DNA of 64,000 nt. Origin: Dipylidium caninum (lineage: Eukaryota; Platyhelminthes; Cestoda; Cyclophyllidea; Dipylidiidae). The stretch lies in NCBI GenBank assembly GCA_017562135.1, contig QEYB01001308.1, forward strand, positions 1 to 64,000, given 5' to 3'. This document shows positions 39,878 through 50,600 of this stretch, in pieces (position 1 is the first letter of the stretch; each line of letters begins with the position of its first letter). Made by a program: the position numbers and the translations under genes. Below the pieces are notes generated by a model, which was given only the letters and a program-made list of their open reading frames with translations, did not search any database and was not told where the DNA came from.

Positions 39878-40235
39878 ATCATCCATCTCAAGTCCGTTCA
39901 CACACAATTAACAATACGGTCTTGGACGATTTTAGACGACACAGGCACAGCTTATTCGTGCAACCATCTCTCTAACTGTGTTTCATCAGATCCACTCTCC
40001 CATGAACTCCTTCCGCCCTCAGTAGACCAGACGACTTCCGGTGGTGCAATCAGTAAAACCGGTGAGTGCGTGTCTATTTCCTCTGTATTAATTCTATGCC
40101 TCACGGGTCTATCACTCTGACTGACCTTAATGTCTATTGGTCACCATTCTTTTGTGCTGTCAACCAATTTACCCGATTGTTTCCTTTTCAGCCTCTTTTC
40201 TTTCCATTCTGGCATGCCAGTTGATGTGTAAGTAG
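39878..40235 (+). CDS. Second Ig-like terminal segment: F-strand motif, stalk, hydrophobic tail
   Basis: A frame open from 39,878 reads Q-L-T-I-R-S-W-T-I-L-D-D-T-G-T-A-Y-S-C. This resembles the E-F strand signature of V-type Ig domains (L-x-I ... D-x-G-x-Y-x-C) with one extra residue. It continues in frame into a P-P-S-V-D-Q-T-T-S-G-G stalk and ends in phase 1 at CCG|GTGAGT (donor 40,062). The acceptor after TTTCCTTTTCAG (exon from 40,192) restores the frame and gives A-S-F-L-S-I-L-A-C-Q-L-M-C-K, then TAG at 40,233-40,235. The short hydrophobic end suggests a GPI-anchor signal or a truncated span. The phase-1 acceptor option at 39,936 would also fit the donor at 38,705, so this could be an alternative 3' end of the preceding gene. 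Start uncertain; may be a relic. Confidence 0.35.
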
Positions 40236-40257
40236 TTCTTCCTCTTTTTCTTTCCAG
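40228..40257 (+). other. Possible 30-nt mini-intron in the 3' part
   Basis: GTAAGT at 40,228 is followed by an almost pure pyrimidine tract and CAG at 40,257. Spliced or not, the reading ends at once: TAG either across the junction or at 40,233. It would therefore only change the last two residues and the 3' untranslated region. The length is extremely short for a spliceosomal intron. Confidence 0.25.
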
Positions 40258-40355
40258 AGTAGTACTTAATGCTAGCACTGCCTACCCCTTAACTTCAAAC
40301 AATCTTCATCTAATCTTGACACATCGTCTCTCCACTTGCTTCCCGAATTATACAA

Positions 40356-40361
40356 AATAAA
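40356..40361 (+). promoter_or_regulatory. Poly(A) signal AATAAA
   Basis: A canonical hexamer lies 120 bases after the TAG of the second Ig-like segment, the right distance for a 3' end on this strand. The site is A-rich, so chance occurrence is possible. Confidence 0.4.
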
Positions 40362-40920
40362 AATAATATCAGCATGTGTTGAAACATTGTGCCAGTTTCA
40401 CGGCTTCTTCTCGTATTGTAACAATTCGCCTAGCACCAGGCCACTGCGTAAGTAGAGCATTATGGACGCGTATCTGGTCTAGGGGTTGTGTCAATGGAGA
40501 CTACGTTCGTTAGAAGTTCGTTGTTGTTAACATCGTCAACTATCGCCCTCTTCTTTTCACAAACTCTCACGCTCTTTTGTGAGGTGTTCTGTTGTACTAT
40601 GTCAAATGGAGTAGTTCGAGGATAAGGCCATGGCCTTTCAACTATTTACATAGGCCCCCTTAGTCAAACCAACTGAAGAATGGTTATTACTTTGTTGGTG
40701 CTGTAACAGGGCTAGTAGCAGCTCCTGTTGAACTCCAGACCTGTGGAGGGGTTTGCATGCGAGACTAATCACTTAGAACTGGAGGCGAGGATGTTACTAC
40801 TTCGATGTCGTCGCAACTTTAATTAATTTCACAATAGATATTATTCAGTGATTGCAAATCTCTCCGTTAACGTGATACTGCAGTTGGAGGAGAAGCGTGG
40901 AGTTAAATAATGAGTTAGCG
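40362..40920. other. Spacer between last exon and satellite; nothing seen
   Basis: I see no open frame, repeat or degraded satellite monomer. The satellite begins abruptly after ATGAGTTAGCG. Confidence 0.5.
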
Positions 40921-43426
40921 TTCTGCATGAGATGGGTCGAACGTAGCCTGAATGAGTGGAAGATGAGTTGCATGTGTGCCATTTCGCCTCACAAGTCGGC
41001 GTATGCGGTCCTCAATCTGCCACTCTACCGCACATTGACGTCGTCCACTGCCAAATCGCATGGGCGAAAATACTCGCGAGTTGCGCATCTTGCATCCCAT
41101 TCTGCATGAGATGGGTCGAACGTAGCCTGAATGAGTGGAAGATGAGTTGCATGTGTGCCATTTCGCCTCACAAGTCGGCGTATGCGGTCCTCAATCTGCC
41201 ACTCTATCGCACATTGACGTCGTCCACTGCCAAATCGCATGGGCGAAAATACTCGCGATTTGCGCATCTTGCATCCCATTCTGCATGAGATGGGTCGAAC
41301 GTAGCCTGAATGAGTGGAAGATGAGTTGCATGTGTGCCATTTCGCCTCACAAGTCGGCGTATGCGGTCCTCAATCTGCCACTCTATCGCACATTGACGTC
41401 GTCCACTGCCAAATCGCATGGGCGAAAATACTCGCGATTTGCGCATCTTGCATCCCATTCTGCATGAGATGGGTCGAACGTAGCCTGAATGAGTGGAAGA
41501 TGAGTTGCATGTGTGCCATTTCGCCTCACAAGTCGGCGTATGCGGTCCTCAATCTGCCACTCTATCGCACATTGACGTCGTCCACTGCCAAATCGCATGG
41601 GCGAAAATACTCGCGATTTGCGCATCTTGCATCCCATTCTGCATGAGATGGGTCGAACGTAGCCTGAATGAGTGGAAGATGAGTTGCATGTGTGCCATTT
41701 CGCCTCACAAGTCGGCGTATGCGGTCCTCAATCTGCCACTCTATCGCACATTGACGTCGTCCACTGCCAAATCGCATGGGCGAAAATACTCGCGATTTGC
41801 GCATCTTGCATCCCATTCTGCATGAGATGGGTCGAACGTAGCCTGAATGAGTGGAAGATGAGTTGCATGTGTGCCATTTCGCCTCACAAGTCGGCGTATG
41901 CGGTCCTCAATCTGCCACTCTATCGCACATTGACGTCGTCCACTGCCAAATCGCATGGGCGAAAATACTCGCGATTTGCGCATCTTGCATCCCATTCTGC
42001 ATGAGATGGGTCGAACGTAGCCTGAATGAGTGGAAGATGAGTTGCATGTGTGCCATTTCGCCTCACAAGTCGGCGTATGCGGTCCTCAATCTGCCACTCT
42101 ATCGCACATTGACGTCGTCCACTGCCAAATCGCATGGGCGAAAATACTCGCGATTTGCGCATCTTGCATCCCATTCTGCATGAGATGGGTCGAACGTAGC
42201 CTGAATGAGTGGAAGATGAGTTGCATGTGTGCCATTTCGCCTCACAAGTCGGCGTATGCGGTCCTCAATCTGCCACTCTATCGCACATTGACGTCGTCCA
42301 CTGCCAAATCGCATGGGCGAAAATACTCGCGATTTGCGCATCTTGCATCCCATTCTGCATGAGATGGGTCGAACGTAGCCTGAATGAGTGGAAGATGAGT
42401 TGCATGTGTGCCATTTCGCCTCACAAGTCGGCGTATGCGGTCCTCAATCTGCCACTCTATCGCACATTGACGTCGTCCACTGCCAAATCGCATGGGCGAA
42501 AATACTCGCGATTTGCGCATCTTGCATCCCATTCTGCATGAGATGGGTCGAACGTAGCCTGAATGAGTGGAAGATGAGTTGCATGTGTGCCATTTCGCCT
42601 CACAAGTCGGCGTATGCGGTCCTCAATCTGCCACTCTATCGCACATTGACGTCGTCCACTGCCAAATCGCATGGGCGAAAATACTCGCGATTTGCGCATC
42701 TTGCATCCCATTCTGCATGAGATGGGTCGAACGTAGCCTGAATGAGTGGAAGATGAGTTGCATGTGTGCCATTTCGCCTCACAAGTCGGCGTATGCGGTC
42801 CTCAATCTGCCACTCTATCGCACATTGACGTCGTCCACTGCCAAATCGCATGGGCGAAAATACTCGCGATTTGCGCATCTTGCATCCCATTCTGCATGAG
42901 ATGGGTCGAACGTAGCCTGAATGAGTGGAAGATGAGTTGCATGTGTGCCATTTCGCCTCACAAGTCGGCGTATGCGGTCCTCAATCTGCCACTCTATCGC
43001 ACATTGACGTCGTCCACTGCCAAATCGCATGGGCGAAAATACTCGCGATTTGCGCATCTTGCATCCCATTCTGCATGAGATGGGTCGAACGTAGCCTGAA
43101 TGAGTGGAAGATGAGTTGCATGTGTGCCATTTCGCCTCACAAGTCGGCGTATGCGGTCCTCAATCTGCCACTCTATCGCACATTGACGTCGTCCACTGCC
43201 AAATCGCATGGGCGAAAATACTCGCGATTTGCGCATCTTGCATCCCATTCTGCATGAGATGGGTCGAACGTAGCCTGAATGAGTGGAAGATGAGTTGCAT
43301 GTGTGCCATTTCGCCTCACAAGTCGGCGTATGCGGTCCTCAATCTGCCACTCTATCGCACATTGACGTCGTCCACTGCCAAATCGCATGGGCGAAAATAC
43401 TCGCGATTTGCGCATCTTGCATCCCA
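40921..43426 (+). repeat. 179-bp satellite, type 1 block (14 monomers)
   Basis: Monomers start with TTCTGCATGAGATGGG at 40,921, 41,100, 41,279 and every 179 bp after. Relative to the main block, type 1 differs at nine monomer positions: 22 C, 31 A, 44 T, 46 A, 88 G, 122 C, 146 G, 170 T and 175 T. It contains GACGTC and lacks CTGCAG. Each monomer except the first has a perfect dyad CAAATCGC-N16-GCGATTTG. The first monomer, at the array edge, has two private changes (positions 108 and 160), and the second of these breaks the dyad. Length and arrangement suggest a centromeric or pericentromeric satellite. Confidence 0.97.
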
Positions 43427-44676
43427 TTCTGCATGAGATGGGTCGAACGTAGCCTGAATGAGTGGAAGATGAGTTGCATGTGTGCCATTTCGCCTCACAA
43501 GTCGGCGTATGCGGTCCTCAATCTGCCACTCTATCGCACATTGACGTGGTCCACTGCCAAATCGCATGGGCAAAAATACTCGCGATTTGCGCATCTTGCA
43601 TCCCATTCTGCATGAGATGGGTCGAACGTAGCCTGAATGAGTGGAAGATGAGTTGCATGTGTGCCATTTCGCCTCACAAGTCGGCGTATGCGGTCCTCAA
43701 TCTGCCACTCTATCGCACATTGACGTCGTCCACTGCCAAATCGCATGGGCGAAAATACTCGCGATTTGCGCATCTTGCAGCCCATTCTGCATGAGATGGG
43801 TCGAACGTAGCCTGAATGAGTGGAAGATGAGTTGCATGTGTGCCATTTCGCCTCACAAGTCGGCGTATGCGGTCCTCAATCTGCCACTCTATCGCACATT
43901 GACGTCGTCCACTGCCAAATCGCATGGGCGAAAATACTCGCGATTTGCGCATCTTGCCCATTCTGCATGAGATGGGTCGAACGTAGCCTGGAATGAGTGG
44001 AAGAAGTGTTGCATGTGTGCCATTTCGCCTCACAAGTCGGCGTATGCGTCCTCAATCTGCCACTCTATCGCACATTGACGTGGTCCACTGCCAAATCGCA
44101 TGGGCGAAAATACTCGCGATTTGCGCATCCTTGCAGCCCATTCTGCATGAGATGGGTCGAAGGTAGCCTGATGAGTGGAAGAAGTGTTGCATGTGTGCCA
44201 TTTCGCCTCACAAGTCGGCGTATGCGCTCCTCAATCTGCCACTCTATCGCACATTGACGTGGTCCACTGCCAAATCGCATGGGCAAAAATACTCGCGATT
44301 TGCGCATCTTGCAGCCCATTCTGCATGAGATGGGTCGAAGGTAGCCTGGATGAGTGGAAGAAGTGTTGCATGTGTGCCATTTCGCCTCACAAGTCGGCGT
44401 ATGCGCTCCTCAATCTGCCACTCTATCGCACATTGACGTCGTCCACTGCCAAATCGCATGGGCAAAAATACTCGCGATTTGCGCATCCTGCAGCCCATTC
44501 TGCATGAGATGGGTCGAAGGTAGCCTGAATGAGTGGAAGAAGTGTTGCATGTGTGCCATTTCGCCTCACAAGTCGGCGTATGCGCTCCTCAATCTGCCAC
44601 TCTATCGCACATTGACGTGGTCCACTGCCAAATCGCATGGGCAAAAATACTCGCGATTTGCGCATCCTGCAGCCCA
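43427..44676 (+). repeat. Satellite transition zone: seven mosaic monomers
   Basis: Monomers start at 43,427, 43,606, 43,785, 43,961, 44,141, 44,319 and 44,498, with lengths 179, 179, 176, 180, 178, 179 and 179. They switch from type 1 to type 2 in patches. The first is type 1 except positions 122 and 146. The second differs only at 175. The fourth has type 2 at 44, 46 and 122 but type 1 at 22 and 146. The sixth is type 2 except 122. The seventh is type 2 except 31. This is the only forward-strand part with length changes. Confidence 0.93.
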
Positions 44677-47600
44677 TTCTGCATGAGATGGGTCGAAGGT
44701 AGCCTGGATGAGTGGAAGAAGTGTTGCATGTGTGCCATTTCGCCTCACAAGTCGGCGTATGCGCTCCTCAATCTGCCACTCTATCGCACATTGACGTGGT
44801 CCACTGCCAAATCGCATGGGCAAAAATACTCGCGATTTGCGCATCCTGCAGCCCATTCTGCATGAGATGGGTCGAAGGTAGCCTGGATGAGTGGAAGAAG
44901 TGTTGCATGTGTGCCATTTCGCCTCACAAGTCGGCGTATGCGCTCCTCAATCTGCCACTCTATCGCACATTGACGTGGTCCACTGCCAAATCGCATGGGC
45001 AAAAATACTCGCGATTTGCGCATCCTGCAGCCCATTCTGCATGAGATGGGTCGAAGGTAGCCTGGATGAGTGGAAGAAGTGTTGCATGTGTGCCATTTCG
45101 CCTCACAAGTCGGCGTATGCGCTCCTCAATCTGCCACTCTATCGCACATTGACGTGGTCCACTGCCAAATCGCATGGGCAAAAATACTCGCGATTTGCGC
45201 ATCCTGCAGCCCATTCTGCATGAGATGGGTCGAAGGTAGCCTGGATGAGTGGAAGAAGTGTTGCATGTGTGCCATTTCGCCTCACAAGTCGGCGTATGCG
45301 CTCCTCAATCTGCCACTCTATCGCACATTGACGTGGTCCACTGCCAAATCGCATGGGCAAAAATACTCGCGATTTGCGCATCCTGCAGCCCATTCTGCAT
45401 GAGATGGGTCGAAGGTAGCCTGGATGAGTGGAAGAAGTGTTGCATGTGTGCCATTTCGCCTCACAAGTCGGCGTATGCGCTCCTCAATCTGCCACTCTAT
45501 CGCACATTGACGTGGTCCACTGCCAAATCGCATGGGCAAAAATACTCGCGATTTGCGCATCCTGCAGCCCATTCTGCATGAGATGGGTCGAAGGTAGCCT
45601 GGATGAGTGGAAGAAGTGTTGCATGTGTGCCATTTCGCCTCACAAGTCGGCGTATGCGCTCCTCAATCTGCCACTCTATCGCACATTGACGTGGTCCACT
45701 GCCAAATCGCATGGGCAAAAATACTCGCGATTTGCGCATCCTGCAGCCCATTCTGCATGAGATGGGTCGAAGGTAGCCTGGATGAGTGGAAGAAGTGTTG
45801 CATGTGTGCCATTTCGCCTCACAAGTCGGCGTATGCGCTCCTCAATCTGCCACTCTATCGCACATTGACGTGGTCCACTGCCAAATCGCATGGGCAAAAA
45901 TACTCGCGATTTGCGCATCCTGCAGCCCATTCTGCATGAGATGGGTCGAAGGTAGCCTGGATGAGTGGAAGAAGTGTTGCATGTGTGCCATTTCGCCTCA
46001 CAAGTCGGCGTATGCGCTCCTCAATCTGCCACTCTATCGCACATTGACGTGGTCCACTGCCAAATCGCATGGGCAAAAATACTCGCGATTTGCGCATCCT
46101 GCAGCCCATTCTGCATGAGATGGGTCGAAGGTAGCCTGGATGAGTGGAAGAAGTGTTGCATGTGTGCCATTTCGCCTCACAAGTCGGCGTATGCGCTCCT
46201 CAATCTGCCACTCTATCGCACATTGACGTGGTCCACTGCCAAATCGCATGGGCAAAAATACTCGCGATTTGCGCATCCTGCAGCCCATTCTGCATGAGAT
46301 GGGTCGAAGGTAGCCTGGATGAGTGGAAGAAGTGTTGCATGTGTGCCATTTCGCCTCACAAGTCGGCGTATGCGCTCCTCAATCTGCCACTCTATCGCAC
46401 ATTGACGTGGTCCACTGCCAAATCGCATGGGCAAAAATACTCGCGATTTGCGCATCCTGCAGCCCATTCTGCATGAGATGGGTCGAAGGTAGCCTGGATG
46501 AGTGGAAGAAGTGTTGCATGTGTGCCATTTCGCCTCACAAGTCGGCGTATGCGCTCCTCAATCTGCCACTCTATCGCACATTGACGTGGTCCACTGCCAA
46601 ATCGCATGGGCAAAAATACTCGCGATTTGCGCATCCTGCAGCCCATTCTGCATGAGATGGGTCGAAGGTAGCCTGGATGAGTGGAAGAAGTGTTGCATGT
46701 GTGCCATTTCGCCTCACAAGTCGGCGTATGCGCTCCTCAATCTGCCACTCTATCGCACATTGACGTGGTCCACTGCCAAATCGCATGGGCAAAAATACTC
46801 GCGATTTGCGCATCCTGCAGCCCATTCTGCATGAGATGGGTCGAAGGTAGCCTGGATGAGTGGAAGAAGTGTTGCATGTGTGCCATTTCGCCTCACAAGT
46901 CGGCGTATGCGCTCCTCAATCTGCCACTCTATCGCACATTGACGTGGTCCACTGCCAAATCGCATGGGCAAAAATACTCGCGATTTGCGCATCCTGCAGC
47001 CCATTCTGCATGAGATGGGTCGAAGGTAGCCTGAATGAGTGGAAGAAGTGTTGCATGTGTGCCATTTCGCCTCACAAGTCGGCGTATGCGCTCCTCAATC
47101 TGCCACTCTATCGCACATTGACGTGGTCCACTGCCAAATCGCATGGGCAAAAATACTCGCGATTTGCGCATCCTGCAGCCCATTCTGCATGAGATGGGTC
47201 GAAGGTAGCCTGGATGAGTGGAAGAAGTGTTGCATGTGTGCCATTTCGCCTCACAAGTCGGCGTATGCGCTCCTCAATCTGCCACTCTATCGCACATTGA
47301 CGTGGTCCACTGCCAAATCGCATGGGCAAAAATACTCGCGATTTGCGCATCCTGCAGCCCATTCTGCATGAGATGGGTCGAAGGAAGCCTGGATGAGTGG
47401 AAGAAGTGTTGCATGTGTGCCATTTCGCCTCACAAGTCGGCGTATGCGCTCCTCAATCTGCCACTCTATCGCACATTGACGTGGTCCACTGCCAAATCGC
47501 ATGGGCAAAAATACTCGCGATTTGCGCATCCTGCAGCCCATTCTGCATGAGATGGGTCGAAGGTAGCCTGGATGAGTGGAAGAAGTGTTGCATGTGTGCC

Positions 47601-50600
47601 ATTTCGCCTCACAAGTCGGCGTATGCGCTCCTCAATCTGCCACTCTATCGCACATTGACGTGGTCCACTGCCAAATCGCATGGGCAAAAATACTCGCGAT
47701 TTGCGCATCCTGCAGCCCATTCTGCATGAGATGGGTCGAAGGTAGCCTGGATGAGTGGAAGAAGTGTTGCATGTGTGCCATTTCGCCTCACAAGTCGGCG
47801 TATGCGCTCCTCAATCTGCCACTCTATCGCACATTGACGTGGTCCACTGCCAAATCGCATGGGCAAAAATACTCGCGATTTGCGCATCCTGCAGCCCATT
47901 CTGCATGAGATGGGTCGAAGGTAGCCTGGATGAGTGGAAGAAGTGTTGCATGTGTGCCATTTCGCCTCACAAGTCGGCGTATGCGCTCCTCAATCTGCCA
48001 CTCTATCGCACATTGACGTGGTCCACTGCCAAATCGCATGGGCAAAAATACTCGCGATTTGCGCATCCTGCAGCCCATTCTGCATGAGATGGGTCGAAGG
48101 TAGCCTGGATGAGTGGAAGAAGTGTTGCATGTGTGCCATTTCGCCTCACAAGTCGGCGTATGCGCTCCTCAATCTGCCACTCTATCGCACATTGACGTGG
48201 TCCACTGCCAAATCGCATGGGCAAAAATACTCGCGATTTGCGCATCCTGCAGCCCATTCTGCATGAGATGGGTCGAAGGTAGCCTGGATGAGTGGAAGAA
48301 GTGTTGCATGTGTGCCATTTCGCCTCACAAGTCGGCGTATGCGCTCCTCAATCTGCCACTCTATCGCACATTGACGTGGTCCACTGCCAAATCGCATGGG
48401 CAAAAATACTCGCGATTTGCGCATCCTGCAGCCCATTCTGCATGAGATGGGTCGAAGGTAGCCTGGATGAGTGGAAGAAGTGTTGCATGTGTGCCATTTC
48501 GCCTCACAAGTCGGCGTATGCGCTCCTCAATCTGCCACTCTATCGCACATTGACGTGGTCCACTGCCAAATCGCATGGGCAAAAATACTCGCGATTTGCG
48601 CATCCTGCAGCCCATTCTGCATGAGATGGGTCGAAGGTAGCCTGGATGAGTGGAAGAAGTGTTGCATGTGTGCCATTTCGCCTCACAAGTCGGCGTATGC
48701 GCTCCTCAATCTGCCACTCTATCGCACATTGACGTGGTCCACTGCCAAATCGCATGGGCAAAAATACTCGCGATTTGCGCATCCTGCAGCCCATTCTGCA
48801 TGAGATGGGTCGAAGGTAGCCTGGATGAGTGGAAGAAGTGTTGCATGTGTGCCATTTCGCCTCACAAGTCGGCGTATGCGCTCCTCAATCTGCCACTCTA
48901 TCGCACATTGACGTGGTCCACTGCCAAATCGCATGGGCAAAAATACTCGCGATTTGCGCATCCTGCAGCCCATTCTGCATGAGATGGGTCGAAGGTAGCC
49001 TGGATGAGTGGAAGAAGTGTTGCATGTGTGCCATTTCGCCTCACAAGTCGGCGTATGCGCTCCTCAATCTGCCACTCTATCGCACATTGACGTGGTCCAC
49101 TGCCAAATCGCATGGGCAAAAATACTCGCGATTTGCGCATCCTGCAGCCCATTCTGCATGAGATGGGTCGAAGGTAGCCTGGATGAGTGGAAGAAGTGTT
49201 GCATGTGTGCCATTTCGCCTCACAAGTCGGCGTATGCGCTCCTCAATCTGCCACTCTATCGCACATTGACGTGGTCCACTGCCAAATCGCATGGGCAAAA
49301 ATACTCGCGATTTGCGCATCCTGCAGCCCATTCTGCATGAGATGGGTCGAAGGTAGCCTGGATGAGTGGAAGAAGTGTTGCATGTGTGCCATTTCGCCTC
49401 ACAAGTCGGCGTATGCGCTCCTCAATCTGCCACTCTATCGCACATTGACGTGGTCCACTGCCAAATCGCATGGGCAAAAATACTCGCGATTTGCGCATCC
49501 TGCAGCCCATTCTGCATGAGATGGGTCGAAGGTAGCCTGGATGAGTGGAAGAAGTGTTGCATGTGTGCCATTTCGCCTCACAAGTCGGCGTATGCGCTCC
49601 TCAATCTGCCACTCTATCGCACATTGACGTGGTCCACTGCCAAATCGCATGGGCAAAAATACTCGCGATTTGCGCATCCTGCAGCCCATTCTGCATGAGA
49701 TGGGTCGAAGGAAGCCTGGATGAGTGGAAGAAGTGTTGCATGTGTGCCATTTCGCCTCACAAGTCGGCGTATGCGCTCCTCAATCTGCCACTCTATCGCA
49801 CATTGACGTGGTCCACTGCCAAATCGCATGGGCAAAAATACTCGCGATTTGCGCATCCTGCAGCCCATTCTGCATGAGATGGGTCGAAGGTAGCCTGGAT
49901 GAGTGGAAGAAGTGTTGCATGTGTGCCATTTCGCCTCACAAGTCGGCGTATGCGCTCCTCAATCTGCCACTCTATCGCACATTGACGTGGTCCACTGCCA
50001 AATCGCATGGGCAAAAATACTCGCGATTTGCGCATCCTGCAGCCCATTCTGCATGAGATGGGTCGAAGGTAGCCTGGATGAGTGGAAGAAGTGTTGCATG
50101 TGTGCCATTTCGCCTCACAAGTCGGCGTATGCGCTCCTCAATCTGCCACTCTATCGCACATTGACGTGGTCCACTGCCAAATCGCATGGGCAAAAATACT
50201 CGCGATTTGCGCATCCTGCAGCCCATTCTGCATGAGATGGGTCGAAGGTAGCCTGGATGAGTGGAAGAAGTGTTGCATGTGTGCCATTTCGCCTCACAAG
50301 TCGGCGTATGCGCTCCTCAATCTGCCACTCTATCGCACATTGACGTGGTCCACTGCCAAATCGCATGGGCAAAAATACTCGCGATTTGCGCATCCTGCAG
50401 CCCATTCTGCATGAGATGGGTCGAAGGTAGCCTGGATGAGTGGAAGAAGTGTTGCATGTGTGCCATTTCGCCTCACAAGTCGGCGTATGCGCTCCTCAAT
50501 CTGCCACTCTATCGCACATTGACGTGGTCCACTGCCAAATCGCATGGGCAAAAATACTCGCGATTTGCGCATCCTGCAGCCCATTCTGCATGAGATGGGT

